From an uncultured Lachnospiraceae bacterium (GTDB lineage Bacteria > Bacillota > Clostridia > Lachnospirales > Lachnospiraceae): a stretch of 34,677 nucleotides of DNA. Shown piece by piece: positions 16,178-23,532 of this stretch. The stretch's first letter is position 1, and the number at the start of each line of letters is the position of its first letter. The stretch is from NCBI GenBank assembly GCA_947586255.1, contig CANPXP010000029.1, forward strand, positions 1 to 34,677, read 5' to 3'. The position numbers and the translations under genes are program-made. The notes beneath the pieces are model-generated. The model was not told the DNA's origin, did not search any database, and worked only from the letters and a program-made list of their open reading frames with translations.

Positions 16178-16211
16178 AAAAAACGGATTCCGGAACCAAA
16201 TCCAAAATCCG
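16178..16211 (-). terminator. Intrinsic terminator of the rqcP-yabP-yabQ-divIC operon
   Basis: Minus strand CGGATTTTGG (16211-16202) pairs with CCGGAATCCG (16193-16184), with two G-U pairs and an eight-base loop, then TTTTTT. It begins two bases after the divIC stop and separates divIC from spoIIE. Confidence 0.85.
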
Positions 16212-16212
16212 C

Positions 16213-16518
16213 TTAGTCTCCATCTTTAAATATGATCTCGCCTTCATAGACCAGTCCAAGTTTTTCCTTGGCTACTTCTTCCACATATTTCTTCGTCTGT
16301 GTATATTTCTCAAACTCCGCGATCTCCTCCGATCGGGCCTCCTCCGCTTCGATCTCCTGCATCAGCGCCGCTTCCCTCGCCGCATAGTCCGCCCGCTTCT
16401 CCCGAAGCTCCACGCTCTTGACCGCAACCACGAAAAACATCAGCAGGACAACCGTAGTGATCAAAAGCATACCCGTCTTATTTCGGCGTCTTTTTGTAAA
16501 TGCTGCTTTTCCTGCCAT
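16213..16518 (-). CDS. divIC: Septum formation initiator DivIC/FtsB-like
   Basis: A 101-residue bitopic division protein. A basic cytosolic tail (1-15), one membrane helix (about 17-34), a coiled coil (about 36-70, rich in Glu/Ala/Arg) and the family C-terminal motif YVEEVAKEKLGLVYEGEIIF. DivIC/FtsB proteins pair with FtsL and bridge early and late division proteins at the septum; in Bacillus DivIC is needed for vegetative and sporulation septa. An AGAGGA site lies about 11 bases before the ATG. It is the last gene of the rqcP-yabP-yabQ-divIC series, the same order as in Bacillus subtilis, and is followed directly by a strong terminator. Confidence 0.93.
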   Translation of the reverse strand: MAGKAAFTKRRRNKTGMLLITTVVLLMFFVVAVKSVELREKRADYAAREAALMQEIEAEEARSEEIAEFEKYTQTKKYVEEVAKEKLGLVYEGEIIFKDGD

Positions 16519-16550
16519 GCCGCTTTCGATCCTCTTTCTCTCTGCGCTGC

Positions 16551-17039
16551 CTATTGTTTACATAAAACCATTCTAAGGTTTTTTATGAAAACCGTCAACC
16601 GTTTTTTAATAAATCTGATGACTTTTTTTAATCTTGCAAGCAGAAATCGAACAAACCTTCGAAGCGCCAAAAATAGGCATTTTGCGGGTTTTAGCACAAT
16701 TTGTATGAGACGAAATATGAGACACATCATCTTGTGGATGCATGTTGACATAACATTTACAAGCCGGTTTTTTACCGCCGCCTTATAAAAAAACATCCCG
16801 ATCGCCGCTCCCATCACGGCGAACCACCTCAAAACACCGCTGTTCTCCCGATAGAGCATGTAGAAAACGCTGATCCCGCACACGAACCAGTACAGAAGAT
16901 CCTCCAGGGACGTCGCGAACCCGCCGTGCCGGAACAGCTTTCTGAGAATCAGGATCCAGTCATAGGCAAACGTGATCACAATTCCCATCAGAATGGAATG
17001 GAGGAAAAAAGTCACTTCCCGCACAATGTCCTGACTCAT
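16551..17039 (-). CDS. yabQ: Spore cortex biosynthesis protein YabQ
   Basis: A 162-residue membrane protein. The N-terminal part SQDIVREVTFFLHSILMGIVITFAYD and the LEDLLYWFVCG motif are typical of YabQ. Helices lie at about 8-28, 45-62 and 68-86. In Bacillus YabQ is in the outer forespore membrane and is required for cortex formation, made under sigma-E. The C-terminal 60 residues are strongly basic (RLKKVIRFIKKRL) and compositionally AT-richer than the rest, which is common for the variable tail. GGGGAAGG precedes the ATG; the gene follows yabP after 21 bases and precedes divIC by 32. Confidence 0.92.
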   Translation of the reverse strand: MSQDIVREVTFFLHSILMGIVITFAYDWILILRKLFRHGGFATSLEDLLYWFVCGISVFYMLYRENSGVLRWFAVMGAAIGMFFYKAAVKNRLVNVMSTCIHKMMCLIFRLIQIVLKPAKCLFLALRRFVRFLLARLKKVIRFIKKRLTVFIKNLRMVLCKQ

Positions 17040-17060
17040 AAACCGGCCTTCCCCCGAGAA

Positions 17061-17351
17061 TCATTTAAACAGCCGCGCCAGCAGCGATTCGCCCTTGCCG
17101 CCGTATCCGCCGCCCTCCGAGTAAGTAAAGCTGTCAATCCGCCCGTCCACGTCCACTTCTCCCTTGTCGAGAGAAAGTCTGCTCACGTGCAGCTCGTTTC
17201 CCTTAATCATCAGCATTCCCTGCTCTGTCTCCAGCAGAATCTCATTGACGTCAAAGGACAGCACATCATTGACGCCGCTCACGGCACAGGAGCGCCTGTC
17301 GGTCAGCGTCAGCTTATGAGGTCTTTTGTTCGCTTTGTTAAGGTCTTCCAT
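17061..17351 (-). CDS. yabP: Sporulation protein YabP
   Basis: A 96-residue YabP family protein. It has the compact beta-rich fold indicated by HKLTLTDRRSCAVSGVNDV, SFDVNEILLETEQG, LMIKGNELHVSRLSLDKGEV and VDGRIDSFTY, all typical of YabP/YqfC. It belongs to the sigma-E-dependent, mother-cell set in Bacillus and works in spore coat and cortex morphogenesis; its biochemical activity is not known. GGGGAGG sits five bases before the ATG. Located between rqcP and yabQ, as in Bacillus. The C-terminus contains a Gly-rich stretch (EGGGYGGKGE). Confidence 0.93.
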   Translation of the reverse strand: MEDLNKANKRPHKLTLTDRRSCAVSGVNDVLSFDVNEILLETEQGMLMIKGNELHVSRLSLDKGEVDVDGRIDSFTYSEGGGYGGKGESLLARLFK

Positions 17352-17447
17352 ACATACCTCCCCAACTGCGCGTCCGGGATATGCCGCGAAGTTGTATTGC
17401 TTTTTAAATGTATGCAGAGATGACCCGCAATATGCTTCTTTCCCGCC

Positions 17448-17690
17448 TTATGTCAGATACCGGAACAGCTCCCCGGCCTCCTCCTTCCGCACCGTCTCCT
17501 GCACGTCGAGAACCTCCACTCTGACTTCCCTGTTCCCGAACCGGATCGTGATGATATCTCCCGCCTTGACGTTCGCCGACGCCTTGGCCGGCCTGTCGTT
17601 GATGAGCACCCTGCCCGCATCGCACGCCTCGTTCGCCACTGTACGCCTCTTAATCAGACGGGAAACCTTCAGATATTTGTCCAGCCGCAT
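17448..17690 (-). CDS. rqcP: S4-domain RNA-binding protein RqcP (YabO)
   Basis: An 80-residue protein made almost entirely of one S4 domain: RLDKYLKVSRLIKRRTVANE, then AGRVLINDRPAKAS and VKAGDIITIRFG. RqcP stabilises the tRNA during C-terminal alanine tailing of stalled chains by RqcH on the 50S ribosomal subunit. I chose the ATG at 17690 (AGGGG upstream) rather than the longer frame from 17756, which starts inside the HU terminator. The tail after residue 65 (VQETVRKEEAGELFRYLT) is the usual short helix. Sits between HU and yabP in the conserved mazG-yabO-yabP-yabQ-divIC order. Confidence 0.9.
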   Translation of the reverse strand: MRLDKYLKVSRLIKRRTVANEACDAGRVLINDRPAKASANVKAGDIITIRFGNREVRVEVLDVQETVRKEEAGELFRYLT

Positions 17691-17713
17691 CTCTTTAACC
17701 CCTTTCCGCGCAT

Positions 17714-17753
17714 AAAAAAATAAAAGCCCATATGCAATCGCATACAGGCTTTT
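17714..17753 (-). terminator. Intrinsic terminator of the HU gene
   Basis: Minus strand AAAAGCCTGTATGC (17753-17740), loop GATT, GCATATGGGCTTTT (17735-17722): 14 pairs with two G-U, followed by A and seven T. Probably only partial, to allow read-through into rqcP. Confidence 0.85.
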
Positions 17754-17770
17754 CATGATGACCCCTTATA

Positions 17771-18043
17771 TTAGTTGATCATATCCTTCAGTGCTTTACC
17801 AGCCTTGAACTTAGGTGCCTTGGAAGCTGCAATCTTCATCTCCTGGCCGTTCTGAGGATTTCTGCCCGTTCTTGCCGCTCTCTTGGAAACCTCAAAAGTA
17901 CCGAAGCCAACCAGCTGTACCTTGCCGTCCTTCTTAAGCTCTTCTGCAACAACGTCCGTAAATGCCTTTAATGCCTTCTCTGCATCCTTCTTGGATAATC
18001 CTGCCTGATCAGCCATAGCTGCAACCAATTCTGTCTTGTTCAT
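17771..18043 (-). CDS. hup: DNA-binding protein HU
   Basis: A 90-residue HU-family nucleoid protein. N-terminal helices MNKTELVAAMADQAGLSKKDAEKAL, the GFGTFEV beta-strand, and the DNA-binding arm AARTGRNPQNGQEMKI with its Pro intercalation point, then the ASKAPKFKAGKALKDMIN end. It compacts and bends DNA as a dimer. The ATG at 18043 has GGAGGAG upstream; the longer frame to 18169 would begin in the promoter region. A near-consensus promoter and a strong terminator mark it as an independent, highly expressed unit inserted between mazG and rqcP; I recall this placement from clostridia (inference). Confidence 0.97.
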   Translation of the reverse strand: MNKTELVAAMADQAGLSKKDAEKALKAFTDVVAEELKKDGKVQLVGFGTFEVSKRAARTGRNPQNGQEMKIAASKAPKFKAGKALKDMIN

Positions 18044-18125
18044 CTTGAACTCCTCCTCTTGATATAAATGAATTATCATTCTGTTCTTAGATGTTTCTCT
18101 TTTGAAACGCCTAAGCCTACATTCA

Positions 18126-18154
18126 TTTATAAACGTTTTTCCTATGCTTGTCAA
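18126..18154 (-). promoter_or_regulatory. Near-consensus promoter of HU
   Basis: Minus strand TTGACA (18154-18149), 17 bases, TATAAA (18131-18126), giving a leader of about 75 bases before the HU ATG. Confidence 0.85.
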
Positions 18155-18260
18155 GCAAAAAAGTGCCATTTTTACGGCATTTTTCGCTAGTTAAATAAAT
18201 AACATTGTCCGTTTCAAGTTATGTAAATTACTATGGCAATGGAATATGCGCCCGCGCAAA

Positions 18261-18986
18261 TCAAGTTTTTGTTTTTTCGTATTTTTCTATCAGCTCTTCA
18301 ATTCTGTCCGTCAGCGCCTGTTCATGTGAGATCTTGCAGATCCTCGCGACGTCGGACACGCGCATAAGCATATCCGCCAGAATCTGTTCCACTTCCTTGC
18401 TGTAAGCCTCCGGCCTGCACTTGCCGAGCGCTTCCGCCAAGTCCCGCAGCGCCGTCACGTCCTGCTCGTATGTACTGCCCTGCCCGTAGCACTTGTCCGC
18501 CTTCTTCAAAACCTTGGCGGCTCTCGTGAGCGCCGGCAGCTCTATCGGTATCTCCCGCAGCGGAGATTCTATCCAGTCCTTGTCCTTTTTCTCTTCCTTC
18601 TTGATCTCTTCCCAGTTGGTGAGCACTTCGTCCGGCGTATCCGCGCTGCCCGTACCGAATACATGGGGATGTCTGCGCACCATCTTGCGGCTGATCTCGT
18701 CCACCACGTCCTCCATCGTAAACAGACCTTCCTCCGCCGCGATCTGCGCGTGCATCACCACCTGCAGCAGCACGTCTCCCAATTCCTCGCGCATATTCTC
18801 CGGATTGCCCGTCTGCTCATAGATACGAATGGAGGCCAGAAGTTCAGCCGCCTCCTCTGTCATGCACGGTTTCAGGCTCTCGTGCGTCTGCACTCTGTCC
18901 CAGGGACAGCCGTTTTCGCCGCGCAGCGTCTCTATAATATTGAGAAATTCCTCGTAGGTATATTTCTGGTCCGTATGCCTGTCCAC
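18261..18986 (-). CDS. mazG: Nucleoside triphosphate pyrophosphohydrolase MazG
   Basis: A 241-residue MazG, which hydrolyses NTPs and dNTPs to monophosphates and pyrophosphate (house cleaning and ppGpp control). The first MazG domain has GCPWDRVQTHESL, the metal-binding EEAAE (44-48) and EELGD (67-71), and RRHPHVFG. A second, degenerate MazG repeat covers about 150-235: it keeps KCRPEAYSKEVE...DMLMRVSDVARI but not the full EExxE pair. The start is GTG at 18986 with GAGGTG upstream. It is 25 bases after the PEGA lipoprotein gene. In Bacillus mazG precedes yabO-yabP-yabQ-divIC, so the neighbourhood is canonical except for HU. Confidence 0.95.
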   Translation of the reverse strand: MDRHTDQKYTYEEFLNIIETLRGENGCPWDRVQTHESLKPCMTEEAAELLASIRIYEQTGNPENMREELGDVLLQVVMHAQIAAEEGLFTMEDVVDEISRKMVRRHPHVFGTGSADTPDEVLTNWEEIKKEEKKDKDWIESPLREIPIELPALTRAAKVLKKADKCYGQGSTYEQDVTALRDLAEALGKCRPEAYSKEVEQILADMLMRVSDVARICKISHEQALTDRIEELIEKYEKTKT

Positions 18987-19011
18987 CTGCCGTCACCTCT
19001 GTAAATCACCG

Positions 19012-20751
19012 CTAGTCTCCGCCGCCGTCCGACGAAGTCTCGCTGCTTGTCGGCGCGACTGAGTTGCCGCTTGTACTTTCCTGTTCCTGTTCTTCCTCTT
19101 CCGGCGACGCGTCCAGATCGTTGTCGCTCACACTGTCCTCTTCTATCAGTTCCGGGAAATTATAGGTATAGTCGCCCTTCGGGAAAATGGTGTACGGAAC
19201 GGATACATAACCGCTCTTGCTCAGCCTGATCGTATGCTCACCGGCCGCCGTCGTGAAGCTGATCGGGGAGATTCCCTGGTACACATCGTCCAGGTAGACC
19301 TCCACCCCCTCCGGCGAGGTGACATACAGCCTGCAGGTTACTTCCTGATTCCCGTTATTCTCACTACTTCCGGCCGTGCCGCTATTGCCGCTGACGGTGC
19401 TTTCTTCTTTTTCCAGATCCGTAAAGGAGTAGGTGATATCTTCCCCGTCGTTGTACAGGTAGATCGTATAGCTCTTCGTCTTATAGCCGCTCTTGCGCAG
19501 TGTGATCGTATGGCTTCCCACCGTTTTTTTGAAGCTGATGGGAGACATGCCCAGATAATTGCTGTCCAGATACACCTCCACATTCTTCGGCGCGTCTATA
19601 TACACCTTATTGCCTTCCGAGGCGCTGATCGTGTTCTCACTGACGGAGGGCTGTTCTTCCGTGTAATCACCCTGCTGCGGCGTCTGCGGCAGAGTATTGT
19701 CGCTGACGGAGGAATCCTCCTTTTCCCGCTCCTTCTCGAGCGTGAATGAGATTTTGGCATACTCGGAGCCGACCTGTATGTACTTCGTCAGTGAGTCATA
19801 TCCCGCCGCCTCCAGATGAACCTGATGAATGCCGTAGGGGAGCTCGACCGACTTGCTGATATCGACCTCCTCGCCGTCTATGGTGACGCTGGCCGTCTCC
19901 GGTGTGACCGAGATCAGAATGCGCCCGGTCTTGTCCTGCGCGACTTCCAGATCGCCCACATCCAGCACGACCTCTTTATTTCTCTCCACCGTGATATCCT
20001 TGGTACTGCTGACGCCGTTGTTGGACAGAAGCACCTGATAGCTTCCCTCCGGCACCACCAGAAGCATGTCCTCCGTAATCTCCCGGATCACGGCGTTTCC
20101 GACCTCAATCCAGCCGCCGATCAGCGCCTGTTCGTTCTTCAGCCGCAGATATCCGTGCCCTTTTTCCACATTGATGCTGTATATACTGTGATCAAGCCCG
20201 TGTACGGAGATGACGTCCTGCGCCACGATATCCATCACTTCCGCGCGCCTGCCGTCCGAGAAGACCGCCACATTGTCCGGCAGAGAATAGGTGGCGGAAC
20301 CGATGCTCGCCGTCTTGTTGGCGCCGCCCAAATCATAGTTTGATATATTGTCATATACCCACGCCTTCGGGGACAGCTGAATACTGGCGATCTGCCTTTT
20401 TCCCTTCAGGAAATTGACGTCGACCACGTCCCCGGCTTTGAGCTGCGAGATCGTAAGCGGACCGCCGTACTTATCCGTCACGTACGTCGTGCCGTCATAG
20501 TACAGCGTATACTGTCTGTCGGCGCTCATGTTCATGAACGTCACGGCGCTGTTATCGGCATCGAGAGCCACGACCACCGCCGTGTCCGCCGAATCGTAGC
20601 TCCCTACCGTGCTTACGGTGAATCCGGTATCTACCGCACCGGCTTTTTTGTCCTTCGCCATACCGATATTGCTCGCCTGCGAAGTGCAGCCTGTGATCAG
20701 GAGCGCCAGCGCTGTCATGACTGCCGCTGCCTGTGAAACTCTTCTGTGCAT
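19012..20751 (-). CDS. PEGA-repeat lipoprotein with S-V-S-x-N linkers
   Basis: A 579-residue surface lipoprotein with lipobox LITGC (Cys22). Residues about 35-270 form an unfamiliar beta-rich N-terminal region. Three PEGA modules follow: near 280-335 (GRILISVTPETASVTIDGE), near 385-440 (VYLDSNYLGMSPISF, then LRKSGYKTKSYTI) and near 475-530 (VYLDDVYQGISPISF, then LSKSGYVSVPYTI). PEGA domains are common in surface and S-layer-linked proteins and bind or pack at the envelope. The linkers repeat a short Ser-Val-Ser-(Asp/Glu/Gly)-Asn motif: SVSDN, SVSEN, TVSGN, SVSDN and STSGN. The tail is Glu/Ser-rich. AAGGA lies five bases before the ATG. It lies between the CotS-like and mazG genes; its function is unknown. 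Confidence 0.85.
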   Translation of the reverse strand: MHRRVSQAAAVMTALALLITGCTSQASNIGMAKDKKAGAVDTGFTVSTVGSYDSADTAVVVALDADNSAVTFMNMSADRQYTLYYDGTTYVTDKYGGPLTISQLKAGDVVDVNFLKGKRQIASIQLSPKAWVYDNISNYDLGGANKTASIGSATYSLPDNVAVFSDGRRAEVMDIVAQDVISVHGLDHSIYSINVEKGHGYLRLKNEQALIGGWIEVGNAVIREITEDMLLVVPEGSYQVLLSNNGVSSTKDITVERNKEVVLDVGDLEVAQDKTGRILISVTPETASVTIDGEEVDISKSVELPYGIHQVHLEAAGYDSLTKYIQVGSEYAKISFTLEKEREKEDSSVSDNTLPQTPQQGDYTEEQPSVSENTISASEGNKVYIDAPKNVEVYLDSNYLGMSPISFKKTVGSHTITLRKSGYKTKSYTIYLYNDGEDITYSFTDLEKEESTVSGNSGTAGSSENNGNQEVTCRLYVTSPEGVEVYLDDVYQGISPISFTTAAGEHTIRLSKSGYVSVPYTIFPKGDYTYNFPELIEEDSVSDNDLDASPEEEEQEQESTSGNSVAPTSSETSSDGGGD

Positions 20752-20769
20752 TCCGGTCCTTATCCTTTC

Positions 20770-21747
20770 CTATCTCTTAAATATATTCTCCAGAAAAAGC
20801 TGCTTATCCCTTTCCTGTGCAAACAATTTCTCCAGCTTCTCCATGTTTCTCCCGGGAATCCATGCCTTGCCGCTGTTATAGTAGAAATTGACGATCTTCC
20901 AGAACTTTTCGGGATAGGCCAGCCGGTAATAGAGCTGCCTGTACTCCCGTTTTGTCAGGCTTCTCACCTTATTATAACTCTCGATCAGCATATCACCAAG
21001 CGTCTGCGACCAGTTATTTTTTTCCAGCAGCTTGCGCATGAACAGATACAGATCCCGCACCGGATAATCTCTCACGCACTTCTCGAAATTGATCAGCGCC
21101 TCGCCCGAACCTGTCAGCAGAATATTGTGATACTGGTAGTCGCCGTGACAGACAACGGCGTACTCATAAGGCTCATCCTCATAGGCATCATAACGCAATT
21201 CCCCAGTGATTTGCAAGGCATTATTCATGAAATAGTCGTAATGCTTCATCAAATATATCTCAAAATCCGTCTTCTGGCTTTTTTCCCACAGAAACTTCCT
21301 TATCTTTTTTAATTCGCGGTTGTGTTTGTCGTATTCCTTCTCAACCACATAAACCGGCTGTTCGCGCAGCTCCTCATAGGCCGACAGATCCGACGCCTCG
21401 TGCAGCCGCGCCATAACGGCCGCCGCCTGACGGCACTCTCTCGCATCCCGGTGGTTGCACTCTCTCCCGTCGAAGTATGTCTTGACTATGTACGGCGTCC
21501 GGTCCTGATCGTATGCGATCAGCTCGCCTTCTCTTGTCTGCAGAATAGATTCCGCGCGCACCGCGCCGCTCTCCTGCAAATGTTTCAGGTACAGATCCTG
21601 AAACCCTATTTTATCCGTCGGCCCGCAGTATTCCTTTAAAATAAGAAGCCCTCTGTCCGAGTCGCACAGGATCGCGCCCCGTCCTTTCCACGTGCGGTTT
21701 ACCTCTATCTCATATTGATCCAATAAACTCACCGCTCTGTCATTCAC
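20770..21747 (-). CDS. CotS-like spore coat kinase-fold protein
   Basis: A 325-residue protein of the CotS / aminoglycoside phosphotransferase-like fold. The N-lobe ends near 100; VVCHGDYQYHN (199-208) is the catalytic loop with Asp203 and Asn208. The following metal-binding motif, normally IDF, reads INF (Asn220), so a usual metal ligand is replaced. Then VRDLYLFMRKLLEKNNW and the helical C-lobe follow. CotS proteins lie in or help assemble the spore coat. The start is GTG at 21747, with GGAGGG eight bases upstream; the nearby ATG is out of frame. It lies between cca and the PEGA lipoprotein. Activity as a kinase is uncertain; a structural or pseudokinase role is possible. Confidence 0.8.
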   Translation of the reverse strand: MNDRAVSLLDQYEIEVNRTWKGRGAILCDSDRGLLILKEYCGPTDKIGFQDLYLKHLQESGAVRAESILQTREGELIAYDQDRTPYIVKTYFDGRECNHRDARECRQAAAVMARLHEASDLSAYEELREQPVYVVEKEYDKHNRELKKIRKFLWEKSQKTDFEIYLMKHYDYFMNNALQITGELRYDAYEDEPYEYAVVCHGDYQYHNILLTGSGEALINFEKCVRDYPVRDLYLFMRKLLEKNNWSQTLGDMLIESYNKVRSLTKREYRQLYYRLAYPEKFWKIVNFYYNSGKAWIPGRNMEKLEKLFAQERDKQLFLENIFKR

Positions 21748-21831
21748 ACGAACACCCTCCGCTTGGTCGTCTATCCTATCTTATGTGAAGCTGAGGGAAA
21801 GTATGAATTTGTTTTGCGGCTCCGCGCCCCG

Positions 21832-23181
21832 CTACGAATTATGCGGCATCTCCCGCATTCTGGCCCGGCATACGGCGAGCAGTTCTTCTCTTGTGTTGCG
21901 CGCCGGATCCTCCAGCACAAGTTCCAGAAGCTCTCTCAGAAGGTCCCCGATCTGTTTCCCCGCCGGGATGCCGAGCGCCGTCAGATCATTGCCCGACACA
22001 GCCAGACCGCTCAGGCTCAGGCATTCCTTTCTCCGGCAGATTCCCCGGTACAGTTCCTCTATGTATGCGACTTTCTGTAATTTTTCCTCCCTGTGATAAT
22101 CGCTCTGTGCGCTGATATCCGCGCGCTTGACGTCAAACAGCAGCGGAAAGATATCTTCCCCCATGCGGTTGACGGCCCGCCGGACGCCGCTGTCCGTGAG
22201 GTCGATATCCTGATCGTGAAAGCGCACGATCTTCGTCACCTTATCCACCGTATCATTGTCAAACTTCAGCCGTCTGAGAATCTCCCGCGTCATCTTCTCT
22301 CCGACCGCGGCGTGTCCCTTGTTGTGGGTGATGCCCTTCTCGTCCACGGTCCGTGTCTGCGGCTTGCCGATATCGTGAAAAAGCATGCCGAGCCGCAGCA
22401 CTTTATCCGGCCCGACCGCCTGCATGGAATGCAGGATGTGCTCTCCCACACTGTAGCAATGATGCGGATTGTTCTGCGCCGTCTGCATACACAGGTCAAA
22501 TTCCGGAAGAATCTGCGCCGTGATACCCGTCTCATAAGCGATGCGCAGATAATCGGGATGCGCAGAGACCGCAATCTTCACCAGCTCCGCCTGAATGCGC
22601 TCCGCGCTGATGCGCTGTAAACCCGGCGCCAATCTGCGGATCGCCCGCTCCGTATCCTCCGCGATTCCATAGCCCAGCTGCGCCGAGAAACGAACCGCAC
22701 GCAGCATACGCAGCGCATCCTCCGTAAACCGCTCCTCGGCGACGCCCACGCAGCGTATCACGCCCTGTTCCATATCGCGCACACCGCCGAACCGGTCCAC
22801 CAGACCGCTCTCGTCATTGTAGGCCATCGCGTTGACTGTAAAATCCCGCCGCCCAAGATCCTCCTCCAGACTGGCTGTAAAAGTGACGTCCTTCGGATGC
22901 CTGCCGTCCTCGTACGCCCCGTCGATCCGATAGGTCGTCACCTCGAAACCTTCTCTGTCCAGGAGCACTGTCACCGTACCGTGCTTGATACCGGTATCCA
23001 CCGTTCTGGCAAAAAGCCTCTTCGTCTCCTCCGGCCTGGCCGACGTCGTGATATCCCAGTCATTGGGCGTGCGTCCCAGTATGCAGTCCCGCACGCAGCC
23101 GCCCACGGCGTACGCCTCATAGCCTGCTGCCGTGAGCGTCTCTATAATTCTCTTCACCTTATCAGGCAGCCTGATCTGCAT
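21832..23181 (-). CDS. cca: CCA tRNA nucleotidyltransferase
   Basis: A 449-residue enzyme that adds or repairs the 3' CCA of tRNAs. Head: YAVGGCVRDCILGRTPNDWDI, with GG and the DxD metal pair; then RRDFTVNAMAY and EDALRMLRAVRF, typical of class II enzymes. The middle region has an HD domain (LFHDIGKP, HNKGHAAVGE, RFHDQDID). I chose the ATG at 23181, six bases after GGAG; GTG 23193 and ATG 23187 are in-frame alternatives without a well-placed ribosome site. Both tRNA genes in this window lack an encoded CCA, so the host needs this enzyme. It follows a small acidic protein gene by 27 bases. Confidence 0.95.
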   Translation of the reverse strand: MQIRLPDKVKRIIETLTAAGYEAYAVGGCVRDCILGRTPNDWDITTSARPEETKRLFARTVDTGIKHGTVTVLLDREGFEVTTYRIDGAYEDGRHPKDVTFTASLEEDLGRRDFTVNAMAYNDESGLVDRFGGVRDMEQGVIRCVGVAEERFTEDALRMLRAVRFSAQLGYGIAEDTERAIRRLAPGLQRISAERIQAELVKIAVSAHPDYLRIAYETGITAQILPEFDLCMQTAQNNPHHCYSVGEHILHSMQAVGPDKVLRLGMLFHDIGKPQTRTVDEKGITHNKGHAAVGEKMTREILRRLKFDNDTVDKVTKIVRFHDQDIDLTDSGVRRAVNRMGEDIFPLLFDVKRADISAQSDYHREEKLQKVAYIEELYRGICRRKECLSLSGLAVSGNDLTALGIPAGKQIGDLLRELLELVLEDPARNTREELLAVCRARMREMPHNS

Positions 23182-23208
23182 ACTCATCTCCACCCATATC
23201 CCGCCGGC

Positions 23209-23448
23209 TTAACCGATGCTCGGTCCATCCAGCAAATCCTTTACCTGATCCAGATTAAAATGCGGATCGTCCTCTTCTTTGGCGAGAGAATCCACAAGCC
23301 TGTCGATCTCCTTCTCCGACATGGCGCTCCGGCTCCTCTCGATAAAATCTTTTTTCTCCTCGTCCGTCATATCCACGAACCGGTCCATCGCCGCGCGGTT
23401 CGACGTGATGGCAACTCCCAGTCCCAACGGCATCTCATTATAATCCAT
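23209..23448 (-). CDS. Small acidic protein of unknown function upstream of cca
   Basis: A 79-residue soluble protein, rich in Asp and Glu, with predicted helices around DMTDEEKKDFIERSRSAMSEKE and FNLDQVKDLLD. No catalytic motif, membrane segment or signal is visible. AGGAGG lies nine bases before the ATG, and the gene ends 27 bases before cca, suggesting co-transcription. The EKKDFIERSRSAMSEKEIDRLVDSL stretch looks like a short helical adaptor. I do not assign a family. Confidence 0.7.
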   Translation of the reverse strand: MDYNEMPLGLGVAITSNRAAMDRFVDMTDEEKKDFIERSRSAMSEKEIDRLVDSLAKEEDDPHFNLDQVKDLLDGPSIG

Positions 23449-23532
23449 GCTGTCTCGATCCTCCTACATACTTGATGCATATTGTCTTGTCGCTGTAAGT
23501 ATGTACGAAAAACATGGATCATATACATTCGT

